A stretch of 64,000 nucleotides of DNA, taken from Paenibacillus sp. E222. GTDB lineage: Bacteria > Bacillota > Bacilli > Paenibacillales > Paenibacillaceae. Shown one piece after another: positions 16,639-24,062 of the stretch. The position numbers and the translations under genes were made by a program. A model generated the notes under the pieces. It searched no databases. It saw only the letters and a list, made by a program, of their open reading frames with translations, and was not told the origin of the DNA. The stretch spans positions 5,332,001 through 5,396,000 of the forward strand of contig NZ_CP058552.1 in NCBI RefSeq assembly GCF_013401555.1. The letters run 5' to 3'. Numbering within the stretch: the first letter of the stretch is position 1; every line of letters begins with the position of its first letter.

Positions 16639-17705
16639 GTACTCACCTTCTTTCGCTGCCATTGCGCGGCGAGGAATACAATGATTGGAAAACCGATAAC
16701 GCTATAAACGCAAAAGAAAGAATTCAGGTACAGGTATGAATTCAATGCGTTGACATCCGGTATCAACAGACTAATCACGTACAAGGATAAGCACATCACG
16801 GAAAGAACCCATAATCGGTTGATTTTCGGCATAAATAGCTGATGCAGCAGCGCCACCAGAATCCAGAGTAAAACAGAAACCTTCAAAACGCCGAGAGCAC
16901 TGGAGGCCACCACGTAGAAGCTTGGAAGCCAGTCAAATACAACCCACTCCAGATCAATGGTATCCGACGCCATGAGCATGGGATATTGCAGATTGATTAC
17001 CGTTTCCTGTCCGAATACAAGAAGTGGAACATATACAGATCCCAAAGCAAACACAAATATGATACCCACCGCAGCAGCTGCTTTGCCAAAACTAAGCCGT
17101 TGTTTGGAGGGAATCATGCCAAGGAATAAAAACCCCGCTAAAATTACCGTACATACATAGAAATCTGAATGAGAGAAAAACGACATTCCGCTATCCCAAA
17201 TCGGAAAAATGTAGCTGATTCTGAAATTCTGGATGCTGATCATCATGGAAAAGAATATGAATGGCATCAAGAGAATACATAATCCGATGCTGGCCCGGAT
17301 CATTACGTTAAGTCCCTTCCAAATAGCATAAAAACAGAGAATGATAAAAAGTGCCGTTGTTGCTGCTGGCGGTGTTCTCTGTAGTAATACGGCTTTAATC
17401 TCGACTGACTGAAAGTACATAAGTAACATCAGCTCGATATATAGGAAGATCAGCATCGGCAGAACGATCAGTCTCGTTGCCCACTTGCCCAGTGATTCAT
17501 TACAGATGTCCACCACTGTTTTCCCCGGAAACTGCGACAACGCCTTTAAGTACATCCATAGAACCAGCAGCTCTGCCAAAAAGAGAATCGTTATGGGTTC
17601 CCAATGTCCTTTGGAAGTCGCAGAGATGATGCGTTCAGGGAAGATGGCAAAGATCGAAGCGAGGTGAAGCAGAACAAACATGGTTAGAATCTGGGCTTTA
17701 TTCAT
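16635..17705 (-). CDS. Spore germination permease, GerAB/endospore transporter family
   Basis: The 356-aa integral membrane protein has about ten hydrophobic helices and the family features PERIISATSKGHW near the start, ALSQFPGKTVVDICNESLGKW and LVFGQETVINLQYPML. GerB subunits belong to the amino acid/polyamine transporter superfamily and are thought to bind the germinant. It overlaps gerA by 8 bases and gerC by 4, so the three subunits are translationally coupled. Confidence 0.93.
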   Translation of the reverse strand: MNKAQILTMFVLLHLASIFAIFPERIISATSKGHWEPITILFLAELLVLWMYLKALSQFPGKTVVDICNESLGKWATRLIVLPMLIFLYIELMLLMYFQSVEIKAVLLQRTPPAATTALFIILCFYAIWKGLNVMIRASIGLCILLMPFIFFSMMISIQNFRISYIFPIWDSGMSFFSHSDFYVCTVILAGFLFLGMIPSKQRLSFGKAAAAVGIIFVFALGSVYVPLLVFGQETVINLQYPMLMASDTIDLEWVVFDWLPSFYVVASSALGVLKVSVLLWILVALLHQLFMPKINRLWVLSVMCLSLYVISLLIPDVNALNSYLYLNSFFCVYSVIGFPIIVFLAAQWQRKKVST

Positions 17706-19044
17706 CCGAAGCCTTTCCTTTCACGCTTAAACTTAAGTAGGGAACGGAGAACGTATTCAACGAGGCAAAATACAGTATAATCCAAATCATCGCAGCCTCA
17801 AGGCCCCATATCCCGAAAAAGGAACTGATAAGCATGACAACGTATTTGTACATTCGAATTCCGGTCGTGTTCATATAGCCTGCCAATACAAAGTTGGCAA
17901 TTGCCGAGGCAACCAGAATAATAATTAATAGATTACTGACGAGTTTGGCCTGAACGATGGCTTGTCCCAACAGAATACCGCCAATCATGGTTATGGTGGG
18001 TCCAATGTTTTTGGGAAGTCGAATGGTGGCCTCAATAATCATCTCCAAAAGCAGCATAACCAGCAGCATTTCGATCAACGAAGGATACGGAACCCCTTCC
18101 CTGCTCTTGGCTACTGTAATGGCTAACTGGATTCGCAGCAATTCCGGATTTACCGAATTCAGCACGATATACAAACCTGGAAGCGTAACAGCCAAAAGTG
18201 CGCCAATGGCCCGTACGGTTCGTAAAAACACTTGAAACAAATACGGGTAGTTAACGTCCAGCGTTGTTGACCATAGATCCGTGATGATGGCTGGAAAAGC
18301 AAAGGCAAACGAAAACTGATCAATTAAAATAATCACTTTTCCGTTCATCAGATTCTGTACCATCTCCCCAGGTAGCTCCGAAGAGATATACGTTGGAGTT
18401 AAGGAGAATTTGGGATGCCCCAGCATACGCATCAGATCCCTTACCGTAGTCAATTCCTTGTCCTTGTTTTGTTCCAGCTTATCCCGAATAGACGCGATGA
18501 CCTTGGCTTGGGCAACTCCCTCCAAATACACCATGGCAATTTTCTTGGTAGACCGGGTCCCCGTTTCTCGTCGTTCAATAATCAAATCCTCGGAAATCAT
18601 CTTTTTCCGCAGCAAACCGATGTTTTTATTAATATCTTCTGTAAAAGCATCGTATGCAGATTGAAGGGGATTCTCACTCTCCGGTGCGCTGACAGAACGC
18701 GAAATGTCAGTATGCTCCGGTTCCATGACAGCTGCCATCCCTTCTGTGCTGAACAGAACAAGCTTTCCGTGCAAGAGATGACCGCATATCTCATCCATTG
18801 ACATGGAGGCCTCTTCTTCAAATGGCCTGAACATATTTTGAAATGATCCATTCTCACTACCACTAGCCGCCTGATTAAGCGTTGACAATGTTGATGGAAG
18901 ATCGACAAGCGTCTCCATGTAATATGCTCTGAATTCCTGATCCGCGATAACCACGTTTTTGCTTAGGAAATCCGAACTCTTTTTGAAATGGTCATGAAGT
19001 TGCTTTTCTATATCGTGAAGATCTTGTTCATGGATTCGCTGCAA
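17698..19044 (-). CDS. Spore germination protein, GerA family
   Basis: The 448-aa A subunit of a germinant receptor has a soluble N-terminal domain (KIAMVYLEGVAQAKVIASI, DQFSFAFAFPAI) and a membrane domain with about five helices, including LPGLYIVLNSVNPELLRI and EMIIEATIRLPKNIGPTIT. The start is TTG at 19044, six bases after AGAGGTGG. A sigma-G-like promoter lies just upstream, so the operon is probably expressed in the forespore. The nutrient sensed cannot be predicted. Confidence 0.95.
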   Translation of the reverse strand: MQRIHEQDLHDIEKQLHDHFKKSSDFLSKNVVIADQEFRAYYMETLVDLPSTLSTLNQAASGSENGSFQNMFRPFEEEASMSMDEICGHLLHGKLVLFSTEGMAAVMEPEHTDISRSVSAPESENPLQSAYDAFTEDINKNIGLLRKKMISEDLIIERRETGTRSTKKIAMVYLEGVAQAKVIASIRDKLEQNKDKELTTVRDLMRMLGHPKFSLTPTYISSELPGEMVQNLMNGKVIILIDQFSFAFAFPAIITDLWSTTLDVNYPYLFQVFLRTVRAIGALLAVTLPGLYIVLNSVNPELLRIQLAITVAKSREGVPYPSLIEMLLVMLLLEMIIEATIRLPKNIGPTITMIGGILLGQAIVQAKLVSNLLIIILVASAIANFVLAGYMNTTGIRMYKYVVMLISSFFGIWGLEAAMIWIILYFASLNTFSVPYLSLSVKGKASDE

Positions 19045-19065
19045 ATTTTACCACCTCTTCTGAAG

Positions 19066-19096
19066 TAGTATGTCGTGAAGAAAAAAAGTTTATTCA
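19066..19096 (-). promoter_or_regulatory. Sigma-G (sigma-F/G) type promoter of gerABC
   Basis: On the minus strand, TGAATA (19091-19096), an 18-base spacer and CATACTA (19066-19072) match the forespore consensus (TGMATA / CATnnTA). The site is about 25 bases before the gerA ribosome binding site. Confidence 0.75.
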
Positions 19097-19181
19097 GAAA
19101 AGCACCTTCACTTTATATGCCCCAATTGAAGTTAATGCTGGGTTTATTTAATCCATCCTGAGGTAAATTATGTTGTTATTT

Positions 19182-19210
19182 TTGAACTGGAAACCAAAAT
19201 TTAATATAAT
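19182..19210 (+). promoter_or_regulatory. Promoter of marR with GGAAACCAAA motif
   Basis: -35 TTGAAC (19182-19187), 17-base spacer, -10 TATAAT (19205-19210). The spacer begins TGGAAACCAAA, close to AGGAAACAAA at the same place in the promoter of the downstream pump gene; a shared MarR operator is likely. Confidence 0.7.
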
Positions 19211-19242
19211 GTTGTAATGCACCAATGGTGGGAGGATAGGCC

Positions 19243-19716
19243 ATGAACAAAGAGGAACAGGTCCTATTGGGTTTCAGGGACTTATATAACAAGCTGGTTT
19301 GGCTTAATAAAGATAAGATGGAAGAAAGTCTTAAGGGTTATAAGCCTTCTGAAGTACATTGCATCGAATACATTGAAAAAAATGCAGATTCCAATGTAAC
19401 AAAGCTTGCGGAGTCCTTCTATATGACTCGAGGTGCGATAAGTAAATTAACGAAGAAGCTCATCGAAAAAGGCCTGATCGAAAGCTATCAGAAGTCGGAT
19501 AACAAGAAAGAAATTTATTTTAGGCTTACGGAGCAAGGGAAAGTCATTTATCAAATCCATGAGGACCTGCACAACGAGTTTCACGAGCGAGATAAAGCCG
19601 TATTTGAACAGGTAACCGACGAACAATTTGACAGTATGCTTAACTTCGTGGACAAGTATAATCGGCATCTGGATGCAGAAATAAAGAAGCTGGGTACAGA
19701 TCTGAAGTCGGAGTAA
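19243..19716 (+). CDS. MarR-family transcriptional regulator
   Basis: The 157-aa winged-helix protein has the recognition segment VTKLAESFYMTRGAISKLTK followed by KLIEKGLIESYQKSDNKKEI (wing). MarR regulators are dimeric repressors released by small phenolic or drug-like ligands. It sits directly before an MFS exporter on the same strand, and both promoters carry a similar GGAAAC motif, so it probably represses itself and the pump. GGGAGGAT precedes the ATG. Confidence 0.92.
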   Translation: MNKEEQVLLGFRDLYNKLVWLNKDKMEESLKGYKPSEVHCIEYIEKNADSNVTKLAESFYMTRGAISKLTKKLIEKGLIESYQKSDNKKEIYFRLTEQGKVIYQIHEDLHNEFHERDKAVFEQVTDEQFDSMLNFVDKYNRHLDAEIKKLGTDLKSE

Positions 19717-19743
19717 ATCTGAATAATGAAGTTAAACTTAAGG

Positions 19744-19780
19744 CAGCCGGACTCTATTTTTGAGAACAGGCTGTTTTTTT
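19744..19780 (+). terminator. Terminator or attenuator after marR
   Basis: CAGCC pairs with GGCTG with an inner CTC/GAG stem, followed by TTTTTTT. The pump gene has its own promoter 15 bases on, so the two genes are transcribed separately at least in part. Confidence 0.65.
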
Positions 19781-19795
19781 ATTGTTATTATTTTG

Positions 19796-19843
19796 TTGAC
19801 AAGGAAACAAAGCAACTGTACGATATTAATGTTTCCAAGGAAA
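19796..19843 (+). promoter_or_regulatory. Promoter and likely MarR operator of the MFS gene
   Basis: -35 TTGACA (19796-19801), 17-base spacer, -10 TACGAT (19819-19824). The spacer starts AGGAAACAAA, and the palindrome TTTCCAAGGAAA (832-843 of this kilobase, 19832-19843) follows the start region, so GGAAA half-sites flank the polymerase site. Confidence 0.65.
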
Positions 19844-19873
19844 TAAAATCACGCCTTCTGAGAGGAGAATTGA

Positions 19874-21115
19874 ATGTTTAAATTTCGATTAAGATCACAA
19901 CATACACAGAACAAAGAACAAACCATAAACAAACACGCTTTATTATTCGGTCTGATCTCTGAGTTCCTTTGCGGGATAGGCTTCAGTATTATCGCGCCTG
20001 TTGTCCCATTCTTAGTACAGCCTTATATAAGCAGTCCAGGACAACAAGCTATCGTTGTTACACTGCTGACCTCTGTTTATGCCTTTTGCGTATTTTTTGC
20101 GGCCCCTGTACTTGGAGCTCTGAGCGACAAATATGGCCGTCGTCCATTGCTCCTGATATGTCTTTTGGGTTCCGCAATCGGATACTTGGTTTTTGGCATA
20201 GGTGGAGCTCTCTGGGTACTCTTTGTGGGGCGTATCATCGAAGGGATAACCGGCGGAAGCATAGGCACAATCTTTGCATATTTTGCAGACATCATCCCAC
20301 CGGAACAGAGAACCAAATACTTTGGATGGGTAAGTGCAGTTGTAGGTGTGGGCACCGTCATTGGCCCGACTGTAGGCGGATTACTCGCCAAAATTGATTA
20401 TTCTGCACCCATGTATTTTGGAGCAATCATAACTTTGGTGAATGTGATATATGGATTCTTTTTTATGCCGGAGAGTCTTGCCAAGAAAAATAGACTGAAA
20501 GAAATTACAATGGCAAGACTTAATCCATTCATACAGCTTGCAAATCTGCTTTCCATGAAAAACTTGAACAGATTACTGATCTCAGCGTTCTTACTTTGGA
20601 TCCCCAACGGATCTTTACAAGCCGTTTTCTCACAATTCTCAATGGATACTTTCAATTGGAAGCCTGCAATCATTGGACTTATGTTCTCCATTATGGGTGT
20701 CCAGGACATCCTCTCACAAGGTCTCATCATGCCCCAGCTTCTGAAAAGACTTAGTGATAAACAGATCGCCATTCTTGGAATGGTTTCAGAGATTATAGGC
20801 TACAGCCTCATTGCGTTATCTACTTTGTTCTCATTCTATCCACTGTTTATCGTGGGCATGTTTATCTTTGGTTTTGGTGATTCGATCTTCGGGCCTTCCT
20901 TCAATGGCATGCTTTCCAAGTCTGTCGACTCTAGTGAACAAGGAAGGATTCAAGGCGGGAGTCAATCTCTTCAGGCATTAGCTAGAATGATTGGTCCTAT
21001 CATTGGAGGTCAAATCTATGTATCCCTTGGTCATGCAGCTCCCGCTATTATGGGTGTGATTCTTATCGCAGCGGCCATACCTGTTTTGTATAAGCGAACG
21101 CAAATGATTATTTAA
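19874..21115 (+). CDS. MFS drug exporter (TetA/DHA1-like)
   Basis: The 413-aa protein has twelve predicted helices. It shows the DHA1 signature GALSDKYGRRPLLLICLLGS between helices 2 and 3, the motif-C-like GVGTVIGPTVGGLLA in helix 5 and a second-half FGFGDSIFGPSFNGML. It is a proton-driven exporter of the tetracycline-pump type; the substrate is unknown. It follows marR, which probably controls it. GAGAGGAG lies before the ATG. Length and topology are normal. Confidence 0.9.
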   Translation: MFKFRLRSQHTQNKEQTINKHALLFGLISEFLCGIGFSIIAPVVPFLVQPYISSPGQQAIVVTLLTSVYAFCVFFAAPVLGALSDKYGRRPLLLICLLGSAIGYLVFGIGGALWVLFVGRIIEGITGGSIGTIFAYFADIIPPEQRTKYFGWVSAVVGVGTVIGPTVGGLLAKIDYSAPMYFGAIITLVNVIYGFFFMPESLAKKNRLKEITMARLNPFIQLANLLSMKNLNRLLISAFLLWIPNGSLQAVFSQFSMDTFNWKPAIIGLMFSIMGVQDILSQGLIMPQLLKRLSDKQIAILGMVSEIIGYSLIALSTLFSFYPLFIVGMFIFGFGDSIFGPSFNGMLSKSVDSSEQGRIQGGSQSLQALARMIGPIIGGQIYVSLGHAAPAIMGVILIAAAIPVLYKRTQMII

Positions 21116-21177
21116 AATGCCTGCTTTCATCAGGCAAGTATCGGATTGCTGGGAGTCGAGACACCATAGAACAGAGA

Positions 21178-21219
21178 ATAGGGTTTCAGAACATAGGTAC
21201 AGGTACTGAAACCCTATTT
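21178..21219. terminator. Terminator after the MFS gene
   Basis: AATAGGGTTTCAG pairs with CTGAAACCCTATT around a 16-base loop, followed by a short T tract. A smaller hairpin (TGCCTG...CAGGCA) lies at about 21119-21136. Confidence 0.75.
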
Positions 21220-21236
21220 GTCTATAGTCCGGGATG

Positions 21237-21452
21237 TCAAGATAATGGATCCGCCTTTCCAAACTCCAGCACATCGATGGATGAAGGATGTAATACGTAA
21301 CCACACTGCCAATTCTCGGTCAAAACACTTCGTTCTGTGTACTTCATATGATCGGGTTGAAAGGCGGGGAGCAATTTTTCAGCATCCAAAAAAAGTAAGC
21401 GTTCCCCATACCGGACATCGGCATGTTCAGGATCAGCTAGAGGTTCTCCGCA
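21237..21452 (-). pseudogene. Orphan C-terminal coding fragment downstream of the AraC gene
   Basis: The minus strand holds 71 open codons ending at a TGA (21237-21239). The encoded stretch looks protein-like: DPEHADVRYGERLLFLDAEK, TERSVLTENWQCGYVLHPSS, IDVLEFGKADPLS. It has no start codon or ribosome binding site and overlaps the end of the AraC gene in another frame. I do not recognise the family. It may be the tail of a gene that lost its 5' part by deletion, or an AraC C-terminus shifted out of frame. Confidence 0.45.
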
Positions 21453-22287
21453 TCATGATTGGAGGTACTTTATAATAGATTTTGAATGCTCTGGTAAATG
21501 AATATATATTCGGATAACCGAGCGACAAAGCAATCTCCGTAACGGTAACATCCGTATCCTTTAGAAGCTGTTTGGCCTTATCCATTCGTATTCTCTGCAT
21601 GAATTTTAACGGGGGCAGACCAACCTGAGTGGTGAACATGTTGGAGAAGTAAGAACGATGTACCCCTGCGAAGTCGGCGACCTGCTGCACGGAAATGCCC
21701 TCTGTTGCATGCAATTCCATGTAATTCATGCATTCATGAATCCAGCCAGCCAATTCTGTAGGCTGTCCATAGTTGGTGTCTGGAACAAGACTGGCTAACA
21801 ATCCATATACCAACCCGTGCAGCTCCAGCGATACTGCTGGCTTCCATCGTTCCACACATGCCAATGCATGAATTAAACGTTCCGACGTTTCCTGGACCTG
21901 AGTGGATATCATCTGTTTGCCGAACGGATTTTCAGGAGTCAAACCAGCCAGCTCCAATAAAGGTTTGACTTTAGGACCATCCAATGCCAGCCAGTTCATT
22001 TGCAGTGGAGATTCCGAGGGAAGCATGTGATAGTAATAGGTTCTCCCGGGAAACAGACAGAACAGATCATTCTTCTGCAAGTCTACCCGCTTGCCATCAA
22101 ACTCAAGCCTGAGCCTACCTTCATACACAAAATGAAGACTATAACACTCGATACGTTTGGGACCAACCCGATAATTGGATTTCGCTATACTTCGCCCCGC
22201 CCGGACGGGCCAGATGTGTTCCTCTTTATCCAAATAACCTGGCTTATAGTCGATGAATTCTGCATGCTCATACTCATATTCCTGCAT
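21433..22287 (-). CDS. AraC-family transcriptional regulator
   Basis: The 284-aa protein has an N-terminal cupin-type sensor domain (LRLEFDGKRVDLQKNDLFCL, FPGRTYYYHML) and a C-terminal pair of helix-turn-helices (ISVQQVADFAGVHRSYFSNM; VTVTEIALSLGYPNIYSFTR). Such proteins are sugar-responsive activators of nearby carbohydrate genes. It is divergent from a broken chromate transporter and lies downstream of the GH2 sugar operon, which it may control. The last residues (VPPIMMRRTSS) are unlike the usual ending, and an orphan coding fragment follows in another frame, so the C-terminus may be altered. Confidence 0.88.
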   Translation of the reverse strand: MQEYEYEHAEFIDYKPGYLDKEEHIWPVRAGRSIAKSNYRVGPKRIECYSLHFVYEGRLRLEFDGKRVDLQKNDLFCLFPGRTYYYHMLPSESPLQMNWLALDGPKVKPLLELAGLTPENPFGKQMISTQVQETSERLIHALACVERWKPAVSLELHGLVYGLLASLVPDTNYGQPTELAGWIHECMNYMELHATEGISVQQVADFAGVHRSYFSNMFTTQVGLPPLKFMQRIRMDKAKQLLKDTDVTVTEIALSLGYPNIYSFTRAFKIYYKVPPIMMRRTSS

Positions 22288-22393
22288 CGTAGGGAGCCCC
22301 CTCCTTCTCCTATTTTGTTTGATCGTAACAAAATGACAATAAAAATAAACTCCGGGCTATTTTGATTAAGTAAGACGAATCGGAGCGATTAAG

Positions 22394-22752
22394 ATGTATT
22401 GGGACCTGTACATGATGTTTATACGTGTGGGTCTCGTTTCATTTGGTGGCGGTTATGCCGTTATTCCGATCATTCAACACGAGGTAACGGAAAAAGGATG
22501 GCTGACAAGCGCTGAATCCCAACAAACTGTAGCGCTGACCGTTACGGCTCCTGGCTCGATTGCAACCAAAGCCGCAACGTTGATTGGTTATTGGACGGCA
22601 GATTATATCGGAGCCGCTGTCTCTCTACAGGTATGATTTTGCCTTCACTCTTCGTAATTGTGCTACTCTCCGCCTTATTCTATCGGATGCACGACAATTC
22701 ATGGGTAAAGTCCTCTTTATATGGCTTGCGCCCAGAGAGGACGACTGGCTAA
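22394..22752 (+). pseudogene. Broken chromate transporter (CHR family), N-terminal part
   Basis: The gene begins normally (MFIRVGLVSFGGGYAVIPII, VTEKGWLT, then APGSIATKAATLIGYW) after CGGAG. Near 22635 the frame ends at SLQV*; one frame over it continues TGMILPSLFVIVLLSALFYR and then stops after YGLRPERTTG. One frameshift and the loss of the last helices make it non-functional. Single-domain CHR proteins are about 180-200 aa and usually occur as a tandem pair; the partner is absent. Confidence 0.85.
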
Positions 22753-22775
22753 ATTCACTGTATTCAATGGTTTTT

Positions 22776-22820
22776 AAAAGGAGCAGCGATCACAGCATTA
22801 GCTGTCCTGGCTGCTCCCCT
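22776..22820 (-). terminator. Terminator of the GH2/epimerase operon
   Basis: Outer arms GGAGCAGC and GCTGCTCC enclose an inner CAGC-ATTA-GCTG stem, with a T-rich tail on the minus strand. It follows the epimerase stop by 12 bases. Confidence 0.7.
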
Positions 22821-22832
22821 TCATATCTATTT

Positions 22833-23843
22833 TTACGATTGACGCAAATATAATCTGCTCGTTTCCTCCCAGATCTCTCCCGGCTGCAAACTAAATAATC
22901 CAGCTTCCTCGGCCTGCATATCCAGATTAGGTGCATTCACGAGATTGATCTGGGGTTCGGGACAGAAAAAACCTTCTTTCGCATGATTGTTCCAGATCAT
23001 CCATTGTTTATAGGAAGTTCCCACATCGTAGATCAGTGTCACCCCATTCTTCATATCCTGAAGCTCCATCCGGTTTCTTCCATTTTGCGGTACAGCAGTG
23101 TAATGGTTATCCATTTCTGCAAAGAACGGATATACCCCTGAGTCACACATCTGCTCTTCCTCCTGAGTAAGGGACTGAAAACGTGTCGTTGGCAGCATAC
23201 GTTGATCCAACTCCCACCTGTCTCCAATGGTCAGTTTAAGCTTGCAATCACGGGCCGATCCTCCCGGATTAAAGGGAGCGTTAATTGAGGTATGAAAAGC
23301 GATCAGGCACGGCATGCGGGAGCTTCCATGATTGCGAATCCGGACATGCTGCATGAGTCCATCGCTGCTCAGCGAGTAGCGTAATGTAATACTGAATTGA
23401 AAAGGAAAGCACACGTATACCGGATGAGATTCATCAACCGTAATGGACACGGAGACATGGCTTTCTTTCTCGGTATGTCCATACTCATCCACAACCCAGG
23501 GCGTATTATACAAAAATCCATGCAAATGATTGCCTGTTGCTTCCTCATTGACCGGAAACTGAAGTGTCTGCCCGTTCCAGGCAAACCGCCCGTCCTCATA
23601 ACGATTCGGTGGAAACAGAACGGGGATTCCATGAATCATGGGTCTTGCCTTGAATGATTCCATCTCTTCCGGTGACGGTTCATGAAGGAAGCGAAGCCCT
23701 CGCTCAAGATCACGATAGGCGACCAGATTACCACCGATCTCCGGCAGCATAATGGCCTCACTGGAACCAAAGCGAAGGTAAATGGCCTTTTCCCCTTGAA
23801 AATCGCCTTCCCAGGAGCTACTTATCTCCTTTGTGTTCAACAT
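22833..23843 (-). CDS. Aldose 1-epimerase-like protein
   Basis: The 336-aa galactose-mutarotase-fold protein has EIGGNLVAYRDLERGLRFLH, IHGIPVLFPPNRYEDGRFAW, NHLHGFLYNTPW with the catalytic-type His, and NLVNAPNL near the end. It interconverts sugar anomers in the cytoplasm, feeding products of the adjacent GH2 enzyme into metabolism. The ATG at 23843 was chosen for AAGGAGGGG six bases upstream; the open frame upstream of it is the tail of a broken GH2 gene. It is the last gene of the sugar operon. Confidence 0.88.
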   Translation of the reverse strand: MLNTKEISSSWEGDFQGEKAIYLRFGSSEAIMLPEIGGNLVAYRDLERGLRFLHEPSPEEMESFKARPMIHGIPVLFPPNRYEDGRFAWNGQTLQFPVNEEATGNHLHGFLYNTPWVVDEYGHTEKESHVSVSITVDESHPVYVCFPFQFSITLRYSLSSDGLMQHVRIRNHGSSRMPCLIAFHTSINAPFNPGGSARDCKLKLTIGDRWELDQRMLPTTRFQSLTQEEEQMCDSGVYPFFAEMDNHYTAVPQNGRNRMELQDMKNGVTLIYDVGTSYKQWMIWNNHAKEGFFCPEPQINLVNAPNLDMQAEEAGLFSLQPGEIWEETSRLYLRQS

Positions 23844-23856
23844 ACGTTTCCCCTCC

Positions 23857-24062
23857 TTATTTGCCAGCGGACAATGGATAATGTCCTTCAATGGCCCAAA
23901 TCTGTTCCATCGGCATCTTGGGCTATCTGTCATACGTCAGCAGACTATTGATCTCCTGCTCCACATCCGTCAGCTGGTGTAACAAAATCCTTCTACTACG
24001 GGAGAATCCAATAGCGGCTGTACTACGGCATGCAATTGCTGTGCATGATGTTCAGCTCCCTG
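23857..24062 (-). pseudogene. C-terminal remnant of a second GH2 glycosidase
   Basis: Directly after the intact GH2 gene, the minus strand encodes HAVVQPLLDSPVVEGFCYT, then, after a one-base frameshift, QLTDVEQEINSLLTYDR, an in-frame TAG, and PKMPMEQIWAIEGHYPLS. This lines up with the end of the intact enzyme (ISGYCYTQVTDVQQEINGLL, TEDRKPKVPLEVIRKINLG). It is the tail of a tandem paralogue whose main part was deleted, then degraded by a frameshift and a nonsense change. Confidence 0.85.

Noticed and set aside
21218..21475. Plus-strand open frame of 85 codons opposite the AraC 3' end
   Set aside because: No ribosome binding site, and the minus strand in the same place has a much more protein-like reading.
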